From Omphiscola glabra (Eukaryota > Mollusca > Gastropoda > Lymnaeidae): a stretch of DNA of 64,000 nt. Under the pieces are notes generated by a model that ran no database searches, was not told the DNA's origin, and saw nothing but the letters and a program-made list of their open reading frames with translations. The translations under genes were made by a program, and so were the position numbers. The stretch spans positions 17,975,204 through 18,039,203 of the forward strand of contig OZ024810.1 in NCBI GenBank assembly GCA_964017045.1, in the 5' to 3' direction. Of this stretch, positions 1 to 12,400 are shown piece by piece. Positions within the stretch are counted from its first letter, which is position 1. Each line of letters opens with the position of its first letter.

Positions 1-580
1 CATTTTCATGGAATACACTTTTACACACTTTATTTCAGGTTCCAACGAAAAGAATATCCAAAAATTAATGAAACATAGTCTGGTCAACTTCTAAAGACAT
101 CTCATAAAATGGCGGAGCTCATTAACATATTTAATAGGCCAACCAATGAAATTTTAAAAAGTATAATTAATCAACCAATAAATATTTGCCACCGTCATAT
201 TAATGAAAATGTAACTCTAATAAAAAAAATAAGGGGAGTGAATCCACGCAAATGACGTCACGGATACACATCTACAAATTAGCCAATTGTCTTAATATTT
301 GTTTATAATTTGTTTATACAATGCCTAGTGATAGCAAATATTCAAAGAAACCAACGTTTCATGAAAATAGATATACTGAGCCTAATATTGGACCCAATGT
401 GGATATTTTAAATGGAAATAAAATAATCAAAACAATCTATTCAATCGTTGAAGATGAATGATGCTTGACTAAAATTAAAATACCCAAGTAGGCACTTCAG
501 TATTGCCCAAAAATACCCGAAAAACGGGTATCGTGGCTAATTCATATATGTGGTACCTCATTTCATTAGGTTAGGTTTAA

Positions 581-640
581 GGATAGATTTAGGGTTCAGG
601 TTAGGGTGAGGGATAGATTTAGGGTTCAGGTTAGGGTGAG
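581..640 (+). repeat. 30-bp direct repeat, two perfect copies
   Basis: The 30 bases at 581-610 recur exactly at 611-640. Each copy starts GGATAGATTT, contains AGGGTTCAGG and ends TTAGGGTGAG. A related GGTTAGGTTTAAGGATA lies just upstream and a third copy breaks off after GGATA at 641-645. The TTAGGG-like words are scattered, not a telomeric array. Confidence 0.85.
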
Positions 641-2649
641 GGATACAATTAGGAAGTTTTTTCGTTATTTTTAAACATTTTATTCTGAATTTTACGTCAA
701 GTTGGCGGCCATGTTAAAAAAACGCGGTACGATCTATACGAATTTACCAAAATAGGTCAACTTCACTGATCAATAACTTTTTTTTAAAAATGCGCTCCGT
801 AATAAAAATACCCCGCTCATTTAGTTTATAGGTTCATTTACAACCTATCCAAAATTCATGAGAGTGTAGACCATAGGTAGGCTTCAAAAACAAAAGTTTA
901 AGGAGTTCATTTTTTTGGGCTATGTAATAAGTCATCATGGCCACTGTGCTTGTCTGCTTATTACCAATTAACGATAGCAGCTGTGGGGTAGTTAATAAAA
1001 TTCATTACATAAAATTTTTATCTAGAATTAAATGGTAAATATAACTAATAATAAATAATTTTAAATAAATACAAAATGTTTTAAACATATTTAAATATTA
1101 TTGGTTCATGAAATATCAGTGATTTTAATTTTGAGGTTGGTTGCCATGGACTTTGCCTTAGACTTAGGCAGGATTGATAAGCACTTCCTCATCTTGACTT
1201 AGATAGACCTAGTAAAAGTATTAGTATTATAATAGCAATAATACTATTAAATAATTTGGGGAGTGGGATAAATAGCCTTTTATTCCAAGTAATATATTTA
1301 TATTAGTTAATATAGGCCTATATTAGCCTATAAAATATATATTTAAACTAATTATTATTATTTTAACCATATTGTCCATATATAATATATAGCCTATATT
1401 AATATGTAATTATAGACATGTATAAACTATATTATTATAAAATTATTTCTGTGACATTACTAACAATTTTAACACTCCCTCTCTAATGTAGTATAATGAA
1501 ATGTTCCTTTCAAAAATTATATTATCAAAAAGTTAAAGCAGAAACTTTCTAAGACATGGCTCTGGTTTAGATAAATTAATCAGCAAATTAACTGGTATGA
1601 AATTTACTTATGGTTTTGTTTTCAGTTGACTTTGGTACTAACATGTTCATTTATACAGACAAATATCTAATTATAAAAATGTTCACTTACCTTTAATATT
1701 GAAATATCCTATATTTAATCACAAATCACAATATATATTCCAAAAGTGAATTATTATATACTCCACAGTATTTTCAAAGAAAAAACACACTTTCAACCAC
1801 AATAATCCAAGAATTACTTAATAAATTAATAAGGAAAAGTGATTAAAACTTGTACTTACCTCAAGTAAATGACTATACCTTAATTTTATTTTCTATTAAC
1901 CACCAAAGTTGATTCTAACAATTCGTGTTGATTGTTGAAACAAGATAAATAACTTAAAATAAATGACATACTAATTTTTTTTTCATACCCAGACATTCAT
2001 ATGATAAGGGACTAATAATAAATACTAATATACATATATAGAAAATGGTAAAATAAAAAGTGTAATCTTCCATTTAAACTATTTGAAACATATAATCACG
2101 TATTTATTTGTTTATACTTATAAATGTTAAACAATTGCACTGGAAATTTGAAATTAATATCTTAAGAATATTATTGTAATTATTATTTTGGGGAAATTTA
2201 AAAAATAAATATTTTAACAATATTAATTAATTAATTAAAAATAAGTGACGAGTCAGCATATTTTATACATCATTTATAGGAAAATAATAATGATTATTTT
2301 TTTAATTTTTGCGGAATATTAACAAAAACAAGCTTATATTTTGTGGCTTTCTTTATAAGTACTCTTATTTAACTATGTTCCCTGTAAATATTATATTTTT
2401 GTCTCATTTTATAATAAAGTATTAAAGTTATAGGCGTTAAAAAAAAAAGCAAAATGAGGGTCACACAATGTGGAGGAAATCCCCATAGTAAAAAAGTGGT
2501 TTTGAGGTCCATACTACAAAATTCATAACTTTTGAACCACTTGAGCTAGAAAGTTGATCTTGGTGTTTTTGTAATCTATTCTCCAGGCTCTATACAGATG
2601 TAGTATTTTTATAATTTTAAAAATGTTTTGAAATTTTCATCAAAGTGCC

Positions 2650-3023
2650 TAAGGGGCTGTCCATTAATTATGTCAACAAAATAGGGGGGAGGGGGGTCTG
2701 AAAATTTTTGACAATTGTTGACAAGGGGGAGGGGGGGAGGTCAAGAAAAGTTGACGTCAACAATGTTAATTTTTTAAAATAAATTTTATTTCATAATTTA
2801 GAATTTATTAAACATTTTTTTCAAAACATTTTACTTTTATTCACTTTTTTGTTGTAGTTGTAAACTAGTCTATTAAAAATATTGTTTTTTTTCCCATTTT
2901 ATCTTTATTTGGGGGGGGGGGGGGGGGTTTAATCAAATGTTGACGTAATTTTATAGGGGGGGTCTCTGGAAGTTTGACAAGTTGTTGACAAGGGGGAGGG
3001 GGGGAGGTAAAAATCGCCCCTAA
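2650..3023. mobile_element. Possible short non-autonomous (MITE-like) insertion with G-rich subterminal repeats
   Basis: The segment opens with TAAGGGGC (2650-2657) and closes with GCCCCTAA (3016-3023), an imperfect 8-bp inverted terminal repeat with 7 of 8 matches. Near each end is the same 27-bp G-rich word, at 2715-2741 and 2982-3008, both on the + strand, each followed or preceded by TTGACGT motifs. A run of 17 G lies between them at 2911-2927. No transposase is present. The opening words resemble dispersed invertebrate repeats, but that is from memory. No target-site duplication is convincing, so it could also be a local G-rich duplication. Confidence 0.3.
2911..2927 (+). repeat. Poly-G homopolymer, 17 bases
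   Basis: An uninterrupted run of 17 G lies inside the possible transposon-like segment. Runs of this length are prone to slippage and sequencing error, so the exact length should not be trusted. Confidence 0.9.
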
Positions 3024-4382
3024 CCCAAGTGTAGTGTTATTGAAACACCATATGCCACGCCCACCCAGAACAGGGCAGAAATTAAATTGAAAGACATCTA
3101 TGGAGTAAATGACTCTCATTGAGATTAAAGTGAAGATTAAGACTTTTAATTTTAAATGTTTATAATAAAAGTGAATCAGTATCAGTAGTCAGCAATGAAT
3201 TTAATTAGGCCAATTTTGTATACCTTTCACATCCAAGTATATTTAGTAAATATCTAGATAGTTATAATCAAAATACAAACGAATCGATAAATAGTACTAT
3301 ATTGAAAATGTGCCCTAAGAACAAATATAAGGGTTTAAGAGCTGTCAACATTGATGTAGCGTTAGCAACCCTTCTTTTAAATGATGGATCAAAAAAATAG
3401 GAGGCTCCTCTAAGATTTTTACAGCTTTCCTTTGGTCTGTTTACATTCAATTATTTTATTACGATGGGCGCTACGCGGATCGAAAGCACAAAAACAAATA
3501 ACTAATTCCTTAGAAGCTAAAATAACCAGAAGAAGTCTTAAATTAGGGTTATAAGAGTCAAAAGTTGAAGCTAAATGATATCCTTATCTTTCAGGGGGTC
3601 ATTAAAATTAAAGAATTCATTTACTTTATGAACAAAATTAATGCGTGTTCATTCGCAAAATTTCGACATTTAGTTCACATAAAAAATGATAACTTTTTTA
3701 ACTGTCAACCAATTTGTTTGAAATTTTGCATGATGCTATATAATTGTCTATGGCAGCAACTAAGCATTTTACAATATATTAATAGTACACATTTTACAAT
3801 TTATCAAAATTTGATTTTAAAATTTCAAAATTAGGTTACTTTGGGATCCTGTGATACCAAAATTATTAAATTTTCCACATTTTTCTTAGTTCAGGCCATA
3901 GTTAACCCATATTTCTATATGGTTAAAAAAGTATAACAAATTTGAGCTTAAAACATTCTATCTAATTTTTTTAGTCTGACATTCCAATTTTCAACATCCC
4001 ATTTTTCTTTTTTTTTTCCAATATAAGCAAACTATTATGTATTACTTTTTAATGGTTATTGTTTGTGTTATTATGGTAGAATGACTATTCCTCTAGCTTC
4101 AGTGCAAATTTGACTCTTGTAACTTCAATATTTTTTTTTTGGTGAATTTTTTAGTAGTCGACCTATGTTCTGGGTGTACCTCGCCCCTAAAGATTTAAAA
4201 ATGATTTGCTAAGGTGGACAGGAGCAACTTTCTACAATCTTGAAAATGGTATCCAGGGAGAAAACATCCACGTGGTGTTTATTTTGAAAATTTAATAAGA
4301 TTGTGGGGTAGCTTGGGGACAATTTTAATTTGCCCATTATTGTAGACCTGGATGGAACATTAGACATTCATATAATCAGATG

Positions 4383-4400
4383 TTATTTCCATTCTAATAG
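4383..4400 (+). promoter_or_regulatory. 3' splice-site-like sequence before unit 1 core (pattern repeated before every core)
   Basis: TTATTTCCATTCTAATAG directly precedes the core head. In the other units it is usually TTGTTCTTTCCATTCTAATAG. A TTGAT word about 35 bases upstream of the AG in the standard monomer fits a loose metazoan branch point. Function is inferred from sequence only, and repetition in all units reflects copying, not independent evidence. Confidence 0.45.
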
Positions 4401-5239
4401 GTGCTGCACGGATGAACCAGTGGCACAGACAGCAAAGAGGCATGGACTGATACATGAGCAGAAGTACCACTCCACCCCACCACCACTCCACCCCACCACC
4501 ACTCCACCCCACCAACACACCTACCACCTCCACCAACTTCATGTTCACCACTACCTCCACCACCACCACCACCCCACCTCCACCTCCACCACCACCCCCA
4601 CCACCACCCCCACCATCACTGCTACAACCTCCACCTCTACCACCACTGTAACAACCACCGCCACCGCTACCTCCACCACCACCCCCACCGCCAACCCAAC
4701 CACATCCACCTCCACCACCATGCCCACCACCACTTCACCTCCACCAGCACCTCCATCACCACCCCACATCACATCGATATGGTTCTCTTTGCAGTCGGGT
4801 CGAGTTATCATGGCAGTTTGTGTTTATCTGGTAAGTCAATTCTTTTTGTAAACAATCATCTTGGGTTATAATCAAATTAAGTATAATTATAAGACAAACT
4901 GTCATACTTTATTAAAATAATAGCATACATTGTTAATAAATTTAAATGGGAGCACTGTAGTGTATGTAGGCATGTAGGTAATTGGTACAATTTTCAAAAT
5001 GAAGTTATAGCTTTGAGATTTAATTTGATTCGATGGGATCTAAAAAATGTAATTTATTGATACCAAATTTAGTTTTGTTCCTCGATTCTAAAGAAATGTA
5101 TGATTTAATTTTGTTTGGAATTATTTGGGATAACTAACTAAAACAAAAACTGGCAACAGATTTGAGAAAGATTTTTTAAATAGAGCAGTCAATTGAAGTT
5201 ATTGATTCATATAATCAGTTGTTCTTTCCATTCTAATAG
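4401..5239 (+). repeat. Monomer 1: divergent edge unit
   Basis: The core is 4401-4830 (430 bp) and the spacer 4831-5239 (409 bp). It is the most divergent copy. Its body has a different order of CCA variants and its tail reads TCTTTGCAGTCGG where the others have TCTTAGCTGTCAGG. The frame entering with CTDEPVAQTAKRHGLIHE stays open through the donor-like site. The head differs from the consensus at four bases in the stretch after CAGACA: two are silent in that frame and two are conservative replacements. Divergence at the edge is typical of satellite arrays. Confidence 0.9.
4831..4836 (+). promoter_or_regulatory. 5' splice-site-like GTAAGT after unit 1 core (pattern repeated after every core)
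   Basis: Each core ends CTG and is followed by GTAAGTCAAT, matching all six intronic positions of the metazoan donor consensus. I located it at the end of all 46 cores. No splicing evidence is available here. Confidence 0.5.
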
Positions 5240-6291
5240 GTGCGGAACGGATGAACCAGTGGCACAGACAGCGAAGCGGCATGGACTGATACATGAGCGG
5301 AGGTACCACCACCACCACCCCACCACCACGTCAACCGCCACCCCCACCACCATGCCTACCACCTCCACCACCTTCACCTTCATCACCACCTCCACCACCA
5401 CCCCACCACCACCTTCACCACCACCCCACCATCACTCCTACCACCTCCACCTCTACCACGCCCATAACAACCACCATCAGCGCTACCTCCACCCCCACCG
5501 CCACCCTACCACATCTACCTCCACCACCACCCCACCACCACAACCACCTCCACCCCACCACCACTCCTACCATCACCACCTTTACCACCAGCCCACCACC
5601 ACCCCTACCACTCCACCGACACCTTCACCACCACCGCCACCACCACATCGACGACCACCACCCTACCACCTCCACCACCACCTCTACCACCACCGCCATC
5701 TCCACTTCCAACTTTAGCTCAACCACCACCACCACTTTACCACCCCACAACCACCCTCCACCACTTCACCACCACCCCTACCACCACCCCTACCACCCAC
5801 CAATACCTCCATCACCACACCACATCACATCCAGATGGTTCTCTTAGCTGTCAGGTCGAGTTATCATTGCAGTTTGTGTTTATCTGGTAAGTCAATTCTT
5901 TTTGTAAAAAATCATCTTGGGTTATAACCAAATTAAGTATAATTATAAGACAAACTGTTTGTCATACTTTATTAAATAATAGCATACATTGTTAATAAAT
6001 TTAAAAGGGAGCCCTGTAGTGTATGTAGGTAATTGGTACAATTTTCAAAATGAAGTTATAGCTTTGAGATTTATTTTGATTCGATGGGATCTAAAAAATG
6101 TAATTCATTGATATCAAATTTAGTTTTGTTCGTGGATTCTAAAGAAATGTATGATTTAATTTTTTTGGGAATTATTTGGGATAACTAACTAAAGCAAAAA
6201 CTGGCAACAGATTTGAGAAAGATTATTTTAAATCGAGCAGTCAATTGAAGTTATTGATTCATATAATCAGTTGTTCTTTCCATTCTAATAG
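5240..6291 (+). repeat. Monomer 2
   Basis: The core is 5240-5886 (647 bp) and the spacer 5887-6291 (405 bp). The head begins TGCGGAACGG instead of TGCTGCACGG. The spacer lacks one copy of an 8-bp GTAGGCAT-type duplication, so it reads GTATGTAGGTAATTGG; unit 3 shares this. Confidence 0.93.
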
Positions 6292-7349
6292 GTGCTGCAC
6301 AGATGAACCAGTGGCACAGACAGCGAAGCGGCATGGACTGATACATGAGCGGAGGTAGCACCACCACCACGTCAACCGCCACCCCCACCACCACGCCTAC
6401 CACCTCCACCACCTTCACCTCCATCACCACCTCCACCACCACCTCCACCACCACCCCACCACCACCTTCACCACCACCCCACCATCACTCCTACCACCTC
6501 CACCTCTACCACGCCCATAACAACCACCGCCAGCGCTACCTTCACCACCACCCCCACCGCCACCCTACCACATCTACCTCCACCACCACCCCACCACCAC
6601 AACCACCTCCACCCCACCACCACACCTACCACCACCACCTTTACCACCAGCCCACCACCACCCCTACCACTCCACCGATGCCTCCACCACCGCCACCACC
6701 ACATCAACGACCACCACCCTACCACCTCCACCACCACCTCTACCACCACCGCCATCTCCACTTCCAACTTTAGCTCAACCACCACCACCACTTTACCACC
6801 CCACAACCACCCTCCACCACTTCACCACCACCCCTACCATCACCCCTACCACCCACCAATACCTCCATCACCACACCACATCACATCCAGATGGTTCTCT
6901 TAGCTGTCAGGTCGAGTTATCATGGCAGTTTGTGTTTATCTGGTAAGTCAATTTTTTTTGTAAACAATCATCTTGGGTTATAATCAAATTAAGTATATTT
7001 ATAAGACAAACTGTTTGTCATACTTTATTAAAATAATAGCATACATTGTTAATAAATTTAAATGGGAGCCCTGTAGTGTATGTAGGTAATTGGTACAATT
7101 TTCAAAATGAAGTTATAGCTTTGAGATTTAATTTGATTCGATGGGATCTAAAAAATGTAATTCATTGATACCAAATTTAGTTTTGTTCATCGATTCTAAA
7201 GAAATTTATGATTTAATTTTTTTTTGGAATTATTTGGGATAACTAACTAAAACAAAAACTGGCAACAGATTTGAGAAATATTTTTTTAAATCGAGCAGTC
7301 AATTGAAGTTATTGATTCATATAATCAGTTGTTCTTTCCATTCTAATAG
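6292..7349 (+). repeat. Monomer 3
   Basis: The core is 6292-6942 (651 bp) and the spacer 6943-7349 (407 bp). The head junction reads GGAGGTAGCACC, so the frame entering from the head meets TAG at once where other units have a Tyr codon. It has the short-spacer form shared with unit 2. Confidence 0.93.
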
Positions 7350-8413
7350 GTGCTGCACGGATGAACCAGTGGCACAGACAGCGAAGCGGCATGGACTGAT
7401 ACATGAGCGGAGGTACCACCACCACCACCCCACCACCACGTCAACCGCCACCCCCACCACCACGCCTACCACCTCCACCACCTTCACCTCCACCACCACC
7501 TCCACCACCACCCCACCACCACCTTCACCACCACCCCACCATCACTCCTACCACCTCCACCTCTACCACGCCCATAACAACCACCGCCAGCGCTACCTTC
7601 ACCACCACCCCCACCGCCACCCTACCACATCTACCTCCATCACCACCCCACCACCACAACCACCTACACCCACCACCACACCTACCACCACCACCTTTAC
7701 CACCAGCCCACCACCACCCCTACCACTCCACCGATGCCTCCACCACCGCCACCACCACATCGACGACCACCACCCTACCACCTCCACCACCACCTCTACC
7801 ACCACCGCCATCTCCACTTCCAACTTTAGCTCAACCACCACCACCACTTTACCACCCCACAACCACCCTCCACCACTTCACCACCACCCCTACCACCACC
7901 CCTACCACCCACCAATACCTCCATCACCACACCACATCACATCCAGATGGTTCTCTTAGCTGTCAGGTCGAGTTATCATGGCAGTTTGTGTTTATCTGGT
8001 AAGTCAATTTTTTTTGTAAACAATCATCTTGGGTTATAATCAAATTAAGTATAATTATAAGACAAACTGTTTGTCATACTTTATTAAAATAATAGCATAC
8101 ATTGTTAATAAATTTAAATGGGAGCACTGTAGTGTATGTAGGCATGTAGGTAATTGGTACAATTTTCAAAATGAAGTTATAGCTCTGAGATTTAATTTGA
8201 TTCGATGGGATCTAAAAAATGTAATTCATTGATACCAAATTTAGTTTTGTTCGTCGATTCTAAAGAAATTTATGATTTAATTTTTGTTTGGAATTATTTG
8301 GGATAACTAACTAAAACAAAAACTGGCAACAGATTTGAGAAATATTTTTTTAAATCGAGCAGTCAATTGAAGTTATTGATTAATATAATCAGTTGTTCTT
8401 TCCATTCTAATAG
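7350..8413 (+). repeat. Monomer 4
   Basis: The core is 7350-7998 (649 bp) and the spacer 7999-8413 (415 bp). The body is standard. The head frame stays open to the TAG in the tail (TTCTCTTAG). Confidence 0.94.
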
Positions 8414-9456
8414 GTGCTGCACGGATGAACCAGTGGCACAGACAGCGAAGCGGCATGGACTGATACATGAGTGGAGGTACCACCACCACCACGTCAACCA
8501 CCCCCCCACCACCATGCCTACCACCTCCACCACCTTCACCTCCATCACCACCTCCACCACCACCCCACCACCACCTTCACCACCACCCCACCATCACTCC
8601 TACAACCTCCACCTCTACCACGCCCATAACAACCACCATCAGCGCTACCACCACCCCCACCGCCACCCTACCACATCTACCTCCACCACCACCCCACCAC
8701 CACAACCACCTCCACCCCACCACCACACCTACCACCACCACCTATACTACCAGCCCACCACCACCCCTACCACTCCACCGATGCCTCCACCACCACCACC
8801 ACCGCCACCACCACATCGACGACCACCACCCTACCACCACCGCCATCTCCACTTCCAACTTTAGCTAAACCGCCATTACCACCACCACCCCACAACCACC
8901 CTCCACCACTTCACCACGACCCCAACCACCACCCCTACCACCACCCCTACCACCCACCAATACCTCCATCACCACCCCACATCACATCCAGATGGTTTTC
9001 TTAGCTGTCAGATCGAGTTATCATGGCAGTTTGTGTTTATCTGGTAAGTCAATTCTTTTTGTAAACAATCATCTTGGGTTATAATCAAATTAAGTATAAT
9101 TATAAGACAAACTGTTTGTCATACTTTATTAAAATAATAGCATACATTGTTAATAAATTTAAATGGGAGCACTGTAGTGTATGTAGGCATGTAGGTAATT
9201 TGTACAATTTTCAAAATGAAGTTATAGCGTTGAGATTTAATTTGATTCGATGGGATCTAAAAAATGTAATTCATTGATATCAAATTTAGTTTTGTTCGTC
9301 GATTCTAAAGAAATGTATGATTTAATTTTTTTTGGAATTATTTGGGATAACTAACTAAAACAAAAACTGGCAACAGATTTGAGAAAGATTTTTTAAATCG
9401 AGCAGTCAATTGAAGTTATTGATTCATATAATCAGTTGTTCTTTCCATTCTAATAG
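8414..9456 (+). repeat. Monomer 5
   Basis: The core is 8414-9043 (630 bp) and the spacer 9044-9456 (413 bp). The head reads CATGAGTGGAGG (Trp for Arg in the head frame). The region around the AACTTTAGC motif reads AACTTTAGCTAAACCGCC. The body has lost part of the CGCCACC stretch near its start. Confidence 0.93.
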
Positions 9457-12400
9457 GTGCTGCACGGATAAACCAGTGGCACAGACAGCGAAGCGGCATG
9501 GACTGATACATGAGCGGAGGTACCACCACCACCACCCCACCACCACGTCAACCGCCACCCCCTCCACCACCTCAACCACCACGTCCACCCCACCACTACC
9601 TCAACCATCACTCCTACCACCTCCACCACCACCTCCACCTCTACACCACAGTAACAGCCACTGATACCTCCACGACCACCCCCACTGCCACCCTACAACA
9701 TCCTCCTCCTCCACCAGCACCTCCACCACCACCATACTACCACCACATCTTCACCCCCACTCCCACTACCACCATCTTCACCACCACCCCACCATCACCC
9801 CCACCACCACCCTACCACCTTCACCACCACCTCCACCACCACCTTCACCACCATCCCACCACCACCCATACCACTCCACCGACACCTCCACCACCACCTT
9901 CAGCACCACCGCCATCACTAACTCCACCACCACCACCACATCCAACCCACCACCACCCTACCACCTCCACAACCACCTCTACCACCACCTCTACCACCAC
10001 CTCTACCACCATCGCCACCTCCACAATCTCCATCACCACCACCCACACCACCACCTCCACAACCACATCCACAACCACATCCACCACCATCTCCACCACC
10101 ACCTCCACCACCACCTCCACCACAACATCCACAACTACATCCACCACCTTCTGCACCACCACCATGATCCCCACCTCCAACACCACATCCACAACCACCA
10201 TCATTTCCCTAACATCATCTCCACCACCACATCCACCACCAACTCCACCACTACCTCTGTCACATCCATCATCAGCACATCCACCCCACTACTTTCCACA
10301 CCAGCACATCCACTAACACCACATCCACCACCACCTATAACACCTGCAACAACTCCACATCTACCAACACCACCTATTTGTTAGTTTGGGGGTATATTTG
10401 TTAGGTTGGGAGTATCCTTTATTAGGTTGGGGTATCCATGTTAGGTTGGGGTGTCTTTTTTAGGTTGGGTGGTGACCGGAAGCTGCTTCTCGGGAGCTGG
10501 CAAACTGGGTTGCTGGCAACCCAGAAGTTGCGATCGGGGTGGCTTTTTTTCGTTTAGGGATTCCTTTTAGGTTCGTGGTGTAATTTTTTATGCTGGGGGT
10601 GTCGCCCGGGAACTGGCAAACGGGAGCTAGCGACCCAGAGCTAGCAATCGGAGCTGGTAACCGGGCTATACTTTGTTAGGTTTGGAGTGCCCTTTGTAGG
10701 GTTGGGGTTGTCCTTTTTATTTTCGGAGTTGCGTCCGAGAGCTGGCAAACGGGAGCTAGTGATCCGGAACTGGCGATCGGGAGCTGGTGACCGGGCTGTC
10801 CTTTGTTAGGTTTGGAGTGTCCTTTTGTTGGTTGGGGTAAGTCCTTTTTATGTGGGAGGGCGGGCGCCCGGGAGCTGGCAAACGGTAGCCGGTGATCCGG
10901 AGCTGGCGATCGGGAGCTGGTGACCGGGCTGTCCTTTGTTAGGTTTGAAGTGTCCTTTTGTTGGTTGGGGTAAGTCCTTTTTATGTGGGAGGGCGGGCGC
11001 CCGGGAGCTGGCAAACGGTAGCCGGTGATCCGGAGCTGGCGATCGGGAGCTGGTGAACGGGCTGTCCTTTGTTAGGTTTGAAGTGTCCTTTTGTTGGTTG
11101 GGGTTGTCCTTTTTATGTGGGGGGGATGCGCCCGGGAGCTGGCAAACGGTAGCCGGTGATCCGGAGCTGGCGACCAGTAGCTGGTGACCGGGCTACTCTT
11201 TGTTAGGTTTGGGGTGTCCTTTTTAGGTTAGGGTGTCCTTTGCTTTTACTACATCTGCTACCATCACCTCTTATACTACTACCACCACCTCTTTTACTAC
11301 CACCACAACCTCCACCATCACTCCCACCCAAATCGCCACGTCAACCATCACCTCCATCACCACTTCCACCAATCCCTCCACCATATTTACCACCACTTCC
11401 ACCACAAACACCCCCTCCACCACCACCACCTCACCACCACTTCACCATCAACCTCACCACACCACTACCAACTTCAACACAAACCCTACCACCTCCACCG
11501 ACACTTCCACCACAACCCCACCACCACCACTCCACCACCACTCCACCACCACCCACCACTCCTACCACATCCACCACCAACTCCACCTCTACCACCGCCA
11601 CCACCACCTCCACCATTACCACATCCACCACACCACTACCACTCCTACCACATCCACTTCCACCGCCACCACTTCACCTCAACCAGCACCCACCCATCAC
11701 CACCACCAGCACCACACCCACCACTCCTCCACGACCTTCACACCACCTTCACCATCACCACCACCACCCTACCACATCCACCAACACCCCTACACCACCT
11801 GACCACCTCTACCACACCACCACCTCTACCACTCCACCTCCACCACCACCTTCACCACCACCACCGCCACCACGACCTCCACCACCGCCACCACGACCTC
11901 CACCACCGCCACCACGACCTCCACCCCACCACCACCCTACCACGTCCACCATTACCTCTACCACCACTGCCACACCACCGCCACCTCCACTTCCAACACC
12001 AGCCCAACCACCACCACCACTTTACCACCATCCCAACCACCACCCCCACAACCACTACAACACCCCACCACCACCTTCACCACCACCCCACCATCACTCC
12101 TACCACCTCCACCATGCCCGTAACAACCACCGCCAGTGCTACCTCCACCACCACCGCCACCCTACCACCACCCCACCACCACAACCACTCCACCCCACCA
12201 CCACACCTGCCACTCCACCGACACCTCGAACACCACCTTCACCGCCACACCACATTGACGACCACCACCCCACCACCACCCTATCACCTCCACCTCCACC
12301 ACCACCTCTACCACCACTGCCATCTCCACTTCCAACTTTAGCCCAACCACCACCACCACTTTACCACCACTTTACCACCACTTTACCACCACCACCACCC

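Larger units (their letters stand above)
1..4365. other. AT-rich flanking DNA left of the satellite array
   Basis: This stretch is AT-rich and shows no homology to the array monomers. No gene is supported: the open frames are short (at most 89 codons), unrelated to any family I recognise and without a clear coding pattern. It contains a 30-bp duplication at 581-640, a possible transposon-like insertion near 2650-3023 and many A/T homopolymer runs. Two patches (about 2515-2600 and 3680-3760) read like older dispersed noncoding repeats, but no family can be assigned. The rest is probably ordinary intergenic or intronic sequence. Confidence 0.7.

Noticed and set aside
253..260. Perfect CRE-like TGACGTCA
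   Set aside because: An isolated 8-bp palindrome with no promoter or gene next to it; expected by chance at this scale.
3565..3834. 89-codon + strand frame, and a 60-codon - strand frame at 3268-3450, in the flank
   Set aside because: Short, AT-driven composition (Ile, Asn, Phe, Lys rich), no recognisable domain and no ATG start for the longer one. They are consistent with chance open frames in AT-rich DNA.
4330..4851. Open frame whose start reads PIIVDLDGTL, resembling the HAD-phosphatase motif I
   Set aside because: Only about a dozen residues precede array homology, and nothing else of the HAD fold follows. The match is short enough to be chance.
7999..8413. AATAAA in each spacer as a polyadenylation site
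   Set aside because: AATAAA is frequent in AT-rich DNA, no downstream GT-rich element stands out, and it is copied with the monomer. It cannot be supported without transcript ends.
10381..10470. Telomere-like TTAGG words (also at 569-650)
   Set aside because: The TTAGG words are irregularly spaced inside longer repeats and do not form a tandem telomeric run.
10505..10524. Perfect 9-bp hairpin (CTGGGTTGC/GCAACCCAG) as a terminator or regulatory RNA element
   Set aside because: Real palindrome, but with a two-base loop, no U-tract and no gene context. Kept only as part of the island description.
10676..11014. 112-codon open frame on the - strand, with the same sequence in all four G-rich islands
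   Set aside because: It is a translation of a 133-bp tandem repeat whose period is not a multiple of three. Identity between copies reflects homogenisation of the whole island.
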